From: Halobacteriovorax marinus
GTDB taxonomy: Bacteria > Bdellovibrionota > Bacteriovoracia > Bacteriovoracales > Bacteriovoracaceae
Reading direction: 5' to 3'
Length of the DNA stretch: 64,000 nucleotides
Assembly (NCBI GenBank): GCA_002163155.1
Contig: MAAO01000006.1
Span: forward strand, 186,001 to 250,000
Both the position numbers and the translations under genes were made by a program. The notes beneath the pieces were generated by a model. That model was given only the letters and a program-made list of their open reading frames with translations. It did no database searches and was not told where the DNA came from. Positions 25,083 to 34,209 of this stretch are shown piece after piece (the stretch's first letter is position 1; every line of letters starts with the position of its first letter).

Positions 25083-26374
25083 CTGGAAACTCCTGAGGTA
25101 TCAAGGTTTCCATAGAAGTGATCTAGTTTTAATGATTTTACAATCTTATCCGCTAAGTCTTCACGGAGCTCTTTTTTAATATTAAACTTCTCTCGACTTC
25201 TGTTTATATGTGTTGGAATACGGCCTTTTAGCAAAACAATGATTTTAGACTTCTTAGAAAATGATTTTTCTTTGAATGAGTAAATGAGTTTTTCAAGTTT
25301 TACTTGCGTTTTAATTGTTGTTGCATGACTTTTGTATTTTCCATGTAGATAAAGATCTCCAGTTTCATAGTGATCTTCTCTATCATCAAAAACATTTCTC
25401 AACCAAGTTCCATTTTTAGGAGAGTTTGAAAGTAGCTTTCCAAAGTTGATTTCAATGCGATCTCTCTTTGGTGACATGTTGTTTAAGTCAAAAGTTTTAT
25501 AGAGGTCAACAGTGATATAATTATTTGATTCACCTTCTTTTTTTCTTAATTGGAACATCTCTACTTTTAAAGTCTTTCCTTCAATATCAAGACCAAGGTC
25601 TGAAAGTTTATTTGCTCTATAGTAACGTCTAAACCTAATGTGACCGTTTAGTGACGAGTTCTTTGGGTCTATCATTGATTTTTTGGGGTTCCATTTAAGA
25701 TCAATTATATTTAACTGAATACTTATAGAACCTCCTGAATATTGATACTTTTCATTCACGTGAGGAATTGGTGTTTCAATAATTGTTTGAATTTGACTCT
25801 TCGATATTTCTTTAAGCTCTTCTTTCAGATTGAGTCTTTTGATATCGACAAGTTGGTTTGAGGATAATTCATTCTCATAAGTAAGATTTTGAATGAACTG
25901 GGGAGTAAAATTCATATCGATTTGAAATTTACCATTCATTACTTCAAAGAGGTATAATGTATTTACGAATTTAGAAATTGAGTTTTCAACGATACTTTTC
26001 TTAAATAGCTCGCTCACTGAACTACTTGAATTTGATTGCTCTTCAAAGGTTTGAATAAATGAATTATGAAGGGCCACATTAGCTTTTCTTCTTAAACCTT
26101 CACTCTCTTTGTCAGTCCAAAATCCTGTAGTCATTTTAAAATTAAGATATTTATTAAATGAATTCGTTAGGAAGTAATCACGATAAGCATCGAACTCTAA
26201 GTGATCTTTGAAACTTGCTATTGTTCTCTTTTTATTGATTTCTTTTTTTTGATCGGCCCAAAATTGATCATAAGGCCCTACAAAGTGATTGAGAGCATAG
26301 ACAACTATAACCATTATAAAAATGACAAGTGGTGACCACGAAATGATGGTTTGTGTTTTGCTTGATAGCTTCAA
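25079..26374 (-). CDS. Membrane-anchored protein of unknown function, partner of PLD-like protein
   Basis: 431 aa with one N-terminal transmembrane helix (about 11-28, SPLVIFIMVIVVYALN) and a large extracytoplasmic part rich in charged residues and predicted strands (YQYSGGSISIQLNIIDLKW, NGHIRFRRYYRAN). No family recognised. It is upstream of the secreted PLD-like gene with a 4 bp stop/start overlap, so the two proteins are probably made together and may work together in the envelope. Confidence 0.6.
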   Translation of the reverse strand: MKLSSKTQTIISWSPLVIFIMVIVVYALNHFVGPYDQFWADQKKEINKKRTIASFKDHLEFDAYRDYFLTNSFNKYLNFKMTTGFWTDKESEGLRRKANVALHNSFIQTFEEQSNSSSSVSELFKKSIVENSISKFVNTLYLFEVMNGKFQIDMNFTPQFIQNLTYENELSSNQLVDIKRLNLKEELKEISKSQIQTIIETPIPHVNEKYQYSGGSISIQLNIIDLKWNPKKSMIDPKNSSLNGHIRFRRYYRANKLSDLGLDIEGKTLKVEMFQLRKKEGESNNYITVDLYKTFDLNNMSPKRDRIEINFGKLLSNSPKNGTWLRNVFDDREDHYETGDLYLHGKYKSHATTIKTQVKLEKLIYSFKEKSFSKKSKIIVLLKGRIPTHINRSREKFNIKKELREDLADKIVKSLKLDHFYGNLDTSGVSR

Positions 26375-26475
26375 AAAGCTCTCCCCTTATTCATAAACTT
26401 ATCGGAGAGCGAGGGTATTTATTTAGAAGAAATTTATATATTTTAATAGTAATTTTAATTACTTAATATAGGTCT

Positions 26476-27012
26476 CTAGTGTTTCATTAGGTAAGCTTGG
26501 TATTCTTCTTCGTAGCTTAGTAAATTCAGATCTTTAATTCTATCCACATAGAGTTTACCGAATAAATGATCTATTTCATGTTGGAAAACCGTCGCTAAGA
26601 AAGCTTCAGCAATGAATTCTTGCTTCTTAGAAAACTCATCTAAGTAATTGATTTTAACTTTTCTAGGTCTTTCCACATATCCTCTAAGTCCAGGGACTGA
26701 TAGACATGCTTCCCAAAAACCTTGTAGCTCCTGGTCTAAGACTTCAATTTTTGGGTTAATAATGGTGAATAGTTTACTTTCCTCTGTCTCAGGGTAGCGA
26801 TTAGAGTCACTTGGTATCTTAATTAGTGTCACTTGCTTGGAAACACCAATTTGTGGAGCGGCAATACCAATTCCTCCACTGTCATTCATCGTATCAAATA
26901 AGTCAGTTAATAAGTGCTTGAATTCAGGTGTACAAATTTCCTCAATAGAAACTTCTTTTGCAACTTCTCTAAGTATTGGATTTCCCATTCTCTTGAGGTC
27001 TTTTACAGACAT
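26476..27012 (-). CDS. def: Peptide deformylase
   Basis: 178 aa, normal length. All three family motifs are present: GGIGIAAPQIG (47-57), EACLSVPG (101-108, metal ligand Cys103) and HEIDH (145-149, metal ligands His145 and His149, catalytic Glu146). Motif 2 normally reads EGCLS; here Gly is replaced by Ala. It removes the formyl group from nascent proteins. No fmt neighbour is present; the gene stands alone and is divergent from the phosphatase gene at 27100. Confidence 0.93.
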   Translation of the reverse strand: MSVKDLKRMGNPILREVAKEVSIEEICTPEFKHLLTDLFDTMNDSGGIGIAAPQIGVSKQVTLIKIPSDSNRYPETEESKLFTIINPKIEVLDQELQGFWEACLSVPGLRGYVERPRKVKINYLDEFSKKQEFIAEAFLATVFQHEIDHLFGKLYVDRIKDLNLLSYEEEYQAYLMKH

Positions 27013-27099
27013 GAATTTCTCCTTAAGTTTGTTTAATTCATAGAATTAAATAATTTAACTGATAAAATATAATAGAGGAAAAGTTGGGGGAGGTCCAAA

Positions 27100-27579
27100 A
27101 TGAAGAAAATATTATTTGTTTGTCTTGGGAATATATGTCGCTCTCCGGTTGCAGAAGCATCATTTAGAAAGAAAGTTGAGGAGAGAGGACTATTAGATAA
27201 AGTCTTAATTGATTCTGCTGGAATTAGTGCGGCTCATTCTGGAGAGTTTGTTGATCACCGAATGGTTGAACATGCAAAAGCAAGAGGTCTTGATTTAAGT
27301 GAGCTACGCTCTAGAAAATTTTCAGAAGAAGATATGTTACACTTTGATTACATCGTTGCTATGGATAAAAGCAATATGAAATCGATTAGATCTTTGGATA
27401 CGAATGATGATTTAGAAAATAAACTCTCTATTATTACTCAATATTGTAGTCGGCATAGTGAAGTTGAAGTTCCTGATCCATATATTGGAGAAGGGGAAGG
27501 TTTTGATAAGGTCTTAAATATTTTAGAAGATGCTACAGAAGGGTTTTTAAATTCAATTGAAAGTGAACTCAAAGAGTGA
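27100..27579 (+). CDS. Low molecular weight protein-tyrosine phosphatase
   Basis: 159 aa. The P-loop is VCLGNICRSPVAEA (Cys8, Arg14) and the general-acid loop is VPDPYIGEGEGF with the DPY motif, both complete, so it should be active on phosphotyrosine or arginine. It has a GGGGGAGG ribosome site. The GreB gene starts within its 3' end, so both are co-transcribed. Confidence 0.92.
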   Translation: MKKILFVCLGNICRSPVAEASFRKKVEERGLLDKVLIDSAGISAAHSGEFVDHRMVEHAKARGLDLSELRSRKFSEEDMLHFDYIVAMDKSNMKSIRSLDTNDDLENKLSIITQYCSRHSEVEVPDPYIGEGEGFDKVLNILEDATEGFLNSIESELKE

Positions 27580-28054
27580 ATTAAATTATATGACTCCGAA
27601 GTGTCATCAGAAGATGTCTGAGGAATTAGAATACCTTCTAAAAGTAGAAAGACCTGAGACAACCAGAGTGATTGCCTGGGCAGCTGGAAATGGTGATCGA
27701 TCTGAGAATGCTGATTATATCTACGGTAAGAAGCGTCTTAGGGAAATTGATCGGCGACTTCGGTTCTTAAAAAAACGTTTGAACAGTTCTAAAATTATAG
27801 ATCCAATAACTATGAACTCAGTGAAAATTCAATTCTCTTCAACTGTACTTGTTGAATACGAAAATGGTGAGCAAAAGCTATTTTCCATTGTTGGTGTAGA
27901 TGAAGTAGATACTGAAAAGGGTCATTTGAGTTGGCGATCTCCTGTGGGGAAAGCCCTATTAGGAAAAGAAGTCGGTGATGTCGTTATGGTAAAAGCTCCT
28001 AAGGGAGAATTTGAATTAGAAGTAGTAGAATTATCTTATAGGGAGATTTCATGA
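27557..28054 (+). CDS. greB: Transcription elongation factor GreB
   Basis: 165 aa. Conserved GreA/GreB layout: an N-terminal coiled coil with VERPETTRVIAWAAGNGDRSENADY (acidic tip DRSENADY) and KKRLREIDRRLRFL diagnostic for GreB, then the C-terminal FKBP-like domain ending GEFELEVVEL. It enters the RNA polymerase secondary channel and stimulates cleavage of backtracked RNA. The start is uncertain: TTG 27557, GTG 27563 or ATG 27590 are in frame, and NYMTP...M alignment favours one of the first two, which overlap the phosphatase gene. Confidence 0.92.
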   Translation: MKVNSKSELNYMTPKCHQKMSEELEYLLKVERPETTRVIAWAAGNGDRSENADYIYGKKRLREIDRRLRFLKKRLNSSKIIDPITMNSVKIQFSSTVLVEYENGEQKLFSIVGVDEVDTEKGHLSWRSPVGKALLGKEVGDVVMVKAPKGEFELEVVELSYREIS

Positions 28055-28431
28055 ATATTAGTTGTCCAGTTTCATTAGGTGAGCTTGTTGATAAGATTTC
28101 AATTTTGAAAATAAAAACAAAAAACATAAATGACGTTACTAAAGTAGCCTATGCTCAAAACGAATTTGATCTATTAATGGAGAAGTTGAATGATCTAAAT
28201 TTAGAGGGAATAACTTCATTTTTAGATGAGCTCATTGGTGTAAATTCAGAACTTTGGAAAATTGAAGATGATATAAGAGATTTAGAGCGACAAAAACTTT
28301 TTGAAAAAGAATTTATTGATTTAGCTCGAGCCGTCTACGTGACAAATGACCGGCGCTTTGCAGTAAAAAATAGAATCAATGAATTCTTTGGATCAGTGGT
28401 CAAAGAAGTCAAATCTTACGAAGAATACTAA
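28051..28431 (+). CDS. DUF6165-like protein
   Basis: 126 aa, overlapping greB by 4 bp. The pattern VSLGELVDKISILKIKTKNI, a central LWKIEDDIRDLE and FIDLARAVYVTNDRRFAVKNRIN, ending in KSYEEY, matches a small family (DUF6165) of unknown function often found near glycan or surface-polysaccharide genes. It is a mostly helical cytoplasmic protein. Confidence 0.65.
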   Translation: MNISCPVSLGELVDKISILKIKTKNINDVTKVAYAQNEFDLLMEKLNDLNLEGITSFLDELIGVNSELWKIEDDIRDLERQKLFEKEFIDLARAVYVTNDRRFAVKNRINEFFGSVVKEVKSYEEY

Positions 28432-28507
28432 CCTTTTCTTCCTTTATAACTTCAACTTTCCTCTTTTTCTATGGTACATTTTCAAGAAAATAATTTAAGA
28501 GGAGAGT

Positions 28508-29299
28508 TTGATGGCAAAGCTATCGCTTGAAGATAAGTATATGCTATACGAATCTTCTGTTCAGAACCATGAATCAGATATTGATTTCATTAATAAAGAA
28601 TATAGAAGAATCTTTAAGAAACTTCCATTATCTCTTAGAGAAGATTTTGGTGGAACTGCCGCCATGGCCTGTGACTGGGTAAAACAATCTGCAAGTCATA
28701 TCGCTTGGGGTGTTGATTTAGACTCTGAGCCTATTAAGTTTGGTAGAGAAAATCACTATAAACGTCTTGATGATGCCGAACAAAATCGAATGAAATATAT
28801 TGAAGGAAATGTTCTAGAAAGTAGGGACTTTAAGGCTGATGTAGTTGTCGCTTTTAACTTTTCATACTTCATTTTCAAAGAGAGAGAGACTTTAGTAAAT
28901 TATTTTAAGAAAGTTAGAGAAGGTTTAAATGACCAGGGAGCCTTCTTTGTTGATCTCTTTGGTGGAACTGATGCCTGTCAAGAGTTGGAAGAAGAAACTG
29001 AGCACGATGATCATACATATTTTTGGGACTGTGACTCATTCAACCCTATAACTTCTGATGTTCAATATTATATTCATTTTAAATATAAGGGACAAAAGTA
29101 CGAAAGGGTATTCTCTTATGATTGGAGAATGTGGGGCTTAAAAGAACTGCAAGATATTATGAAAGAAGCAGGTTTTTCAGAAGTTCTAGCTTACTGGGAA
29201 GGTGAAGACGGTGATGGTGGAGGAGATGGTAATTTCTATCCTTCTAAAATCGAGGAAAATTGTGAGTCTTGGGTGACTTATCTCTGTGCTTTAAAGTAA
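28508..29299 (+). CDS. Class I SAM-dependent methyltransferase
   Basis: 263 aa. Motif I is LREDFGGTAAMACDW, followed by GVDLDSEPI (acidic end of strand 2) and VVVAFNFSYFIF; GAFFVDLFGGTD is motif for strand 5. This arrangement is typical of small-molecule class I methyltransferases. AGAGG lies at the start (28500-28505). The substrate is unknown. A terminator hairpin follows the stop. Confidence 0.8.
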   Translation: MMAKLSLEDKYMLYESSVQNHESDIDFINKEYRRIFKKLPLSLREDFGGTAAMACDWVKQSASHIAWGVDLDSEPIKFGRENHYKRLDDAEQNRMKYIEGNVLESRDFKADVVVAFNFSYFIFKERETLVNYFKKVREGLNDQGAFFVDLFGGTDACQELEEETEHDDHTYFWDCDSFNPITSDVQYYIHFKYKGQKYERVFSYDWRMWGLKELQDIMKEAGFSEVLAYWEGEDGDGGGDGNFYPSKIEENCESWVTYLCALK

Positions 29300-29320
29300 T
29301 TTTAAAATCAAATTAGAAAT

Positions 29321-29350
29321 AAAAAAACCAGCTTAGAGCTGGTTTTTTTT
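29321..29350. terminator. Bidirectional rho-independent terminator
   Basis: AACCAGCT-TAG-AGCTGGTT stem flanked by A7 on the left and T8 on the right, between convergent genes. It serves the methyltransferase gene on the plus strand and the 195 aa gene on the minus strand. Confidence 0.88.
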
Positions 29351-29936
29351 ATTCGTAAATTATATCAATTGTATCGTCATAATCATCATCATAGTCAAGA
29401 TCATCTATTGGGATATACTTTCCAACAATATGATTTCTAATATTATTAATTGTAAAAAGTGTTTCTTTTGATTGGCAGAAAAACTTGGATGAGTTTCCTT
29501 CAGTGATTTCTTTAATTATCACTTCTTTTGAAAGTTCAGTATATTCTTCAAGAGCTTCATTTACATCGTCAACGAACTCATCGAGTGTGTCGCCAAGAGC
29601 AATTTTTGCTTCAATGATCAATTTCTGCGCTCGACCTCTTCCCTTAAACTTTTTAAAATTAGATAGAGTTGCTTCAATGAAGTAAGTTCCTTCGTAAGTG
29701 AAGGCCGCTCCGTAGAGAACGCCTGCAGTTGTGAGCTCTAGATTAAGAGCAATTGTTCCAATAAGAGAGGCTCCTGATGAAGAAAGGGCCCCTGTTGAGA
29801 AGTATAGACCAGTTCTTAAAGGCATAGTGATTGGATCAGTAAGAGTAATGAGTTTAAATTTCTTATATTCTTTTTCACAGTCAGCGAATGTGAAAGTTGA
29901 AAAAAGAAAAAAGAAAATTAAGATGGTCTTTTTCAT
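29349..29936 (-). CDS. Secreted protein of unknown function
   Basis: 195 aa with a signal peptide (ILIFFFLFSTFTFADC). The mature part contains a glycine/serine-rich hydrophobic stretch (GLYFSTGALSSSGASLIGTIAL) and an acidic C-terminal tail (DDLDYDDDYDDTID). No family recognised. Its start overlaps the end of the 129 aa gene by 4 bp, so it is the last gene of the nrdR-nusB operon. Confidence 0.5.
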   Translation of the reverse strand: MKKTILIFFFLFSTFTFADCEKEYKKFKLITLTDPITMPLRTGLYFSTGALSSSGASLIGTIALNLELTTAGVLYGAAFTYEGTYFIEATLSNFKKFKGRGRAQKLIIEAKIALGDTLDEFVDDVNEALEEYTELSKEVIIKEITEGNSSKFFCQSKETLFTINNIRNHIVGKYIPIDDLDYDDDYDDTIDIIYE

Positions 29937-30322
29937 TTTGTTATCTCTTTAGTTGCTGAATATTCAAAAAAATTAAATTTTGAAAACTTCTTTTGAAATT
30001 TCTCTTTTAAATTTTTTTCAAGATTCTCATGGAAAATTAAAATGTTTTTAGCAGTATCTTCTTTTATAAGTGAGATTATGCTCTCCGCTGAAGCAGTGGC
30101 CTGTAGATCCGCTTGCTTATGAATGAGTCCAACCACTAATGAATTTTTAAAGCTTTGCGCTTGAAAGAAACCATTTAATTTAGAGTTGTTTTTTTCAAGA
30201 AGACCATCAGTTAAATAATTAAATTCATCAAAAAAGAGGCTCGATCTTGTAATTTCTTTATCACTTATCCATAAAACCGCAGCATAGGAATTATCAATCT
30301 TTTTTAATAATTCACTATTCAC
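29933..30322 (-). CDS. Hypothetical cytoplasmic protein downstream of nusB
   Basis: 129 aa, no signal peptide or membrane segment. Mixed alpha/beta composition: AAVLWISDKEITRSS, SLVVGLIHKQADLQATA, NILIFHENLEK. It starts 2 bp after the nusB stop codon and overlaps the next gene by 4 bp. Not recognised. Confidence 0.5.
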   Translation of the reverse strand: MNSELLKKIDNSYAAVLWISDKEITRSSLFFDEFNYLTDGLLEKNNSKLNGFFQAQSFKNSLVVGLIHKQADLQATASAESIISLIKEDTAKNILIFHENLEKNLKEKFQKKFSKFNFFEYSATKEITK

Positions 30323-30324
30323 GA

Positions 30325-30798
30325 TTACTTTCCTAGAGAGTCTAGTGTTCCATTAATAAAAGAGTATGAATCTGTTGTCCCATACTTCTTAGCAAGGTTA
30401 ACCATCTCATCGATAACTACGGCCTTAGGAGTCTCTTTATAAAGGAGTATCTCAAAAGCACCAAGCATAAGTAGTGAGTAATCAATTTTCTCAAGTTGAG
30501 TAATTTTTCTCTTATGAAGCTTTGAGCCAACTTTCTCTTCTAGAGCTTCTTTATTCTCAAAGACTCCATTGGAAAGAAGCATGGCAAAGTTTTTAGCATT
30601 TGTTGGTAGTTGATTATTTGGATGTTCAACATCAGGCTCTACGCAAGAGTTTGTAAATTCTTCGATAAATCTTTCGTATTCATCTTTTGGACTTTTTGAA
30701 AGAAGTAATTCTAAAAGTTCTTTTTCTGCATTTAATACTTTATAGACAAGTTTAAATGAAAATTCTCTGGCAATAGTTTTATTGCTGAAGTTGCTCAC
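30325..30798 (-). CDS. nusB: Transcription antitermination factor NusB
   Basis: 157 aa. The all-helical NusB pattern is clear: AREFSFKLVYKV at the N-terminus, then LEKIDYSLLMLGAFEILL and KAVVIDEMVNLAKKYGTTDSYSFINGTLD at the C-terminus. It binds boxA RNA with NusE in rRNA antitermination. The start overlaps the nrdR 3' end by 20 bp, so it is translationally coupled. Confidence 0.92.
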   Translation of the reverse strand: MSNFSNKTIAREFSFKLVYKVLNAEKELLELLLSKSPKDEYERFIEEFTNSCVEPDVEHPNNQLPTNAKNFAMLLSNGVFENKEALEEKVGSKLHKRKITQLEKIDYSLLMLGAFEILLYKETPKAVVIDEMVNLAKKYGTTDSYSFINGTLDSLGK

Positions 30799-31264
30799 GC
30801 TCTACCCCTTTTGAAGCCGTCAGATTTTTTAATAAAGATGAAACAAATCCTTCAATGTCATTGTAGTCCCAGTAGAAGGAAGCAAAGCGAGTGTAGGCAA
30901 CAGGATCTAAATAAAGGAGTTCCTTCATTGTGAGCTCTCCAATAATATGAGTCTTAACTTCTTTAGGATAGTGTTCAAGCATATGGCGCTCAACTCTTTC
31001 CATTAGTTTATCAAGGTCCTCAGTAGAAATGGGTCTCTTCTGACAAGCTTTCTTTAAGCCGCAGAGGATCTTTTCTCTGTTGTAACTCTCTCTTCTTCCA
31101 TCGTGTTTTACAACGGCAGGCATTTGGATTTGGATCTTTTCATAGGTTGTGAAACGATTATCGCAACTTTCACATTTTCTTCTTCTGCGCACACTTACAC
31201 CCTCTGGCATTAAGCGAGAGTCGATGACTTTAGTATCGTTGGCGTGGCAAATTGGGCAATGCAT
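30779..31264 (-). CDS. nrdR: Transcriptional repressor NrdR
   Basis: 161 aa, the family's usual length. N-terminal zinc ribbon MHCPICHANDTKVIDSR...CESCDNRF (CxxC, CxxC) followed by FTTYEKIQI, then an ATP-cone domain (VVKHDGRRESYNREKI). NrdR represses ribonucleotide reductase genes according to ATP/dATP levels. No nrd genes lie in this window. It forms an operon with nusB. Confidence 0.96.
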   Translation of the reverse strand: MHCPICHANDTKVIDSRLMPEGVSVRRRRKCESCDNRFTTYEKIQIQMPAVVKHDGRRESYNREKILCGLKKACQKRPISTEDLDKLMERVERHMLEHYPKEVKTHIIGELTMKELLYLDPVAYTRFASFYWDYNDIEGFVSSLLKNLTASKGVEREQLQQ

Positions 31265-31470
31265 ATAAAATCCTATTAATTAACTCAGATTTTTACTTTT
31301 AATATGGCTTCTTGGCAAGGGTAACTTAACTAAACCGAGTAAAAATGCCAATATTTCATGCCACGCTTTTTCCATACTTTCAGTAGGTTAGCTTAAGTCT
31401 TATGAGAATACTCAGATATTCAATATAATTAGCTAATTGACCGATAAAAGTAGTGGTGAGGAAGACAAGA

Positions 31471-32514
31471 ATGGTTAGAATACAATTGATTACATTTATA
31501 GTGGCGACACTCTTTTTAATTTCATGTGAAGATAAAAAGCTTCAAAATTCTATCGGTGAAAATATAAGTTCAGACCATAGTGGTGTTATCAATAAGGCCA
31601 CTAATAACTTATCCACAATTCCTAGTACTTATGAAGTAACAGATCATATCGAGAGACAGGTATCTGCTCCTAAAACTAAAAACTGTAAAGTGATCGAAGA
31701 GATAGAGGAAGAAGAGGAAGAGGAAGAGGAAGAGATTGTAGAAACCAGCTCGGGGAATGAGCTCTGTGACTATCCTGAACTCGGTAACAGCTGGGTAAGC
31801 AATTGTGAAAAGCTTTTTACCAATTCAAATATTCCAAAAGATGCTCTTGAATATACGATGAAGGCCTTTAAAAATAACTTTGATAAATTTCGAAATAAGA
31901 ATTGTTACTTGTATAAAGGTGGATCTAGTCATTACTCATTAAAAGGGTTATCTAGATCAAAGTTTGAAGATGCCATGAAAGATGGAATTCCCAATAAGTG
32001 TCAAATCGTTATTAACAATACCAAAGAAAAGTTAAGTACCTTTAGAGGGAAGATGTATTATATCGATATTTGCAAAGGGAAGGTTACAGAATCATATTTC
32101 AATATGGGGAGTGGTACTTTTAAAAGCAAGTATGCAAACGTGAATGGAAAGAACTCGACAGTGAAAGGAATTTTTCTAACAGGAACTGGTGATTTTGATT
32201 TTAAGCCAGGCGGTTCTAAATCTAAGGTCAAATACAAGAAGATTAGACAGTACATGAAGAAAACTTACGGAGAGTCAAAGGCCCATGCTGTACAGCTGAT
32301 TGGTTTGCAGTCTACAAATAGTGGAAGTGGTCCTGATAGTAAGTATATGCATATTTCTCCCTATCGATCGAGTTGGGGATGCCCTTCAATTGACAAGGAT
32401 AACTACTGGATGATTAAAGAGCTCGCAAAGAATGGTCCTTCAATGGTTGTTAATTATGGAACAGGTATGCAGGATATAGAAGAAGTAAATAAATGTGGAA
32501 GTAGGAAGAAATAG
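31471..32514 (+). CDS. Lipoprotein with murein L,D-transpeptidase-like catalytic domain
   Basis: 347 aa from the ATG at 31471 with GAGGAAG six bases upstream; a GTG at 31453 is in frame but has no better site. Lipobox LISC gives a lipid-anchored Cys. A glutamate-run linker (10 E within EEIEEEEEEEEEEIVE) precedes the enzyme domain. The C-terminal part carries HISPYRSSWGCPS (His294, Cys304), the YkuD/L,D-transpeptidase catalytic signature, preceded by MYYIDICKGKVTESYFNMG and a VKGIFLTGTGDF strand. It probably forms or edits peptidoglycan cross-links. Confidence 0.82.
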   Translation: MVRIQLITFIVATLFLISCEDKKLQNSIGENISSDHSGVINKATNNLSTIPSTYEVTDHIERQVSAPKTKNCKVIEEIEEEEEEEEEEIVETSSGNELCDYPELGNSWVSNCEKLFTNSNIPKDALEYTMKAFKNNFDKFRNKNCYLYKGGSSHYSLKGLSRSKFEDAMKDGIPNKCQIVINNTKEKLSTFRGKMYYIDICKGKVTESYFNMGSGTFKSKYANVNGKNSTVKGIFLTGTGDFDFKPGGSKSKVKYKKIRQYMKKTYGESKAHAVQLIGLQSTNSGSGPDSKYMHISPYRSSWGCPSIDKDNYWMIKELAKNGPSMVVNYGTGMQDIEEVNKCGSRKK

Positions 32515-32522
32515 GATTTATT

Positions 32523-32885
32523 ATGAAAAAGAAAGTCATTACATTAATTTGCTTCTTCATTTCATCAGGAGTTATGGCAGAAAAATTTTGCTATCAATTT
32601 CAAGTTGAAAAACAAGCAATAGAGAAGTTAGTCTTTAAGACGAGTTCTCAGAAAAATTTCTTTGAAGTCGTCATTAAAACGAAGAAGAAAATGTTTAAAA
32701 ATACTTATTACTGTCATTTAAAACACAGTATTTTAAAGTGCTCTGGAGATGATGATTCGGGATTATTTGAATTTGATAAAAATGAAAGAAGTCTGACTAT
32801 TAGTAATATGACCTTTGGAGAGCCTGACTCTGATTCGTTTAAAGTAACTAAAACGAAAGAAATTACAGGGGAAAGTTGTAAATAA
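32523..32885 (+). CDS. Small secreted protein of unknown function
   Basis: 120 aa with a signal peptide (VITLICFFISSGVMAEKFC). Four cysteines in the mature part could pair in the periplasm. The rest is lysine-rich with predicted strands. It starts 8 bp after the L,D-transpeptidase gene and should be co-transcribed with it. A terminator follows. Confidence 0.55.
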   Translation: MKKKVITLICFFISSGVMAEKFCYQFQVEKQAIEKLVFKTSSQKNFFEVVIKTKKKMFKNTYYCHLKHSILKCSGDDDSGLFEFDKNERSLTISNMTFGEPDSDSFKVTKTKEITGESCK

Positions 32886-32908
32886 AAAAGCTCCAATTAA
32901 GGAGCTTT
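32884..32908. terminator. Rho-independent terminator between 120 aa gene and glyA
   Basis: AAAGCTCC-AATTAA-GGAGCTTT. On the minus strand the stem is followed by T6, giving a good terminator for glyA; it probably also stops the plus-strand transcript. Confidence 0.8.
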
Positions 32909-32935
32909 CTTATAAAAAATAAATTTTTTAAAAAA

Positions 32936-34186
32936 TTAATAAACCGGAAATTCTCTACAAAGAACAAGCACTTCTTCTCTTACTTGATTCAAAATAGCTT
33001 CATCTTCATGATTCTTTAAGGCCTTTGAAATCCAAGCACCAACAAGGTCCATATGTTTTTCAGTTAGACCTCTAGTGGTAATTGCTGGAGTCCCTAGACG
33101 AACACCTGAAGTCACAAAAGGACTTCTCTTATCACCAGGAATCATATTCTTATTACAAGTGATTCCCGCTGCTTCAAGAGCATGTTCAGCTTGTTTACCT
33201 GAAAGGTTAACAGAGTCAGTTTTAACTAGTAGAAGGTGATTGTCAGATCCACCAGAAACAATATCAATCCCTTCACTTTGTAATTTTTCAGCAAGGGCCT
33301 TAGCATTAATAATAACTTGTTTTTGATAATCAATATAACTAGGATCTAGCGCCTCTTTAAATGAAACCGCTTTGGCAGCAATCACATGCTCAAGTGGTCC
33401 ACCTTGAATTCCTGGAAAGACATTGAAGTTAATTTTCTTAGCTAGATCTTCATCATTTGTTAAAATAATTCCACCTCTTGGACCTCTTAGCGTTTTATGA
33501 GTTGTAGAAGTTACAACGTGAGCATGAGGAACTGGGTTAGGGTGAATACCTGCAGCTACAAGGCCTGCAATATGTGCCATATCTACCATGAGGTAGGCGC
33601 CAACTTCATCGGCAATTGATCTAAATTTTTCAAAATCAAGAGTACGAGGATAAGCTGAAGCTCCAGCGATAATCATTTTTGGTTTTTCTTTAAGAGCAAG
33701 TTCTCTCAATGCATCGTAGTCAATAGTTTCAGTTTCCGAATTTAAACCATAAGGAATAATATCAAAAAGTTTACCTGAGAAATTAACCGGAGATCCGTGA
33801 GTTAAATGTCCACCTTCTGCTAGATTCATTCCTAAAACTTTATCCCCAGGAGTTAGAAGAGAGAAGTAGGCTGCCATATTGGCCTGTGAACCAGAGTGAG
33901 GCTGAACGTTTGCGAACTTTGCTCCAAAGAGTTTCTTCACTCTTTCAATTGCAATTTCTTCTACAGTATCAACAAACTCGCAACCACCATAGTAACGTTT
34001 CTTCGGAAGACCTTCTGCGTACTTGTTTGTCAGTACCGTTCCTTGAGCTTCCATTACAGCTTTTGAAGCGTAGTTTTCTGAAGCGATTAATTCCAATCCT
34101 TCTTCTTGTCTTACTCTTTCTTTTTCAATGAGAGCAGCAATTTCTGAATCCATTGAGATAAGCGTCTTTGAGTCTTTGTGAAACAC
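32936..34186 (-). CDS. glyA: Serine hydroxymethyltransferase
   Basis: 416 aa, full length. Characteristic segments: [13 protein letters not shown] near the N-terminus, [13 protein letters not shown], and the PLP-lysine motif [14 protein letters not shown] (Lys forming the Schiff base). It converts serine and tetrahydrofolate to glycine and methylene-tetrahydrofolate. It lies 23 bp downstream of fabF and is probably last in the fatty-acid operon. Confidence 0.98.
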   Translation of the reverse strand: MFHKDSKTLISMDSEIAALIEKERVRQEEGLELIASENYASKAVMEAQGTVLTNKYAEGLPKKRYYGGCEFVDTVEEIAIERVKKLFGAKFANVQPHSGSQANMAAYFSLLTPGDKVLGMNLAEGGHLTHGSPVNFSGKLFDIIPYGLNSETETIDYDALRELALKEKPKMIIAGASAYPRTLDFEKFRSIADEVGAYLMVDMAHIAGLVAAGIHPNPVPHAHVVTSTTHKTLRGPRGGIILTNDEDLAKKINFNVFPGIQGGPLEHVIAAKAVSFKEALDPSYIDYQKQVIINAKALAEKLQSEGIDIVSGGSDNHLLLVKTDSVNLSGKQAEHALEAAGITCNKNMIPGDKRSPFVTSGVRLGTPAITTRGLTEKHMDLVGAWISKALKNHEDEAILNQVREEVLVLCREFPVY

Positions 34187-34209
34187 GGTCCTTGTCCTTG
34201 GTTGAATAA

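Noticed and set aside
31693-31737. GAAGAG repeats in the L,D-transpeptidase gene
   Set aside because: They encode a simple glutamate linker in a good reading frame and are not a separate repeat element or CRISPR.
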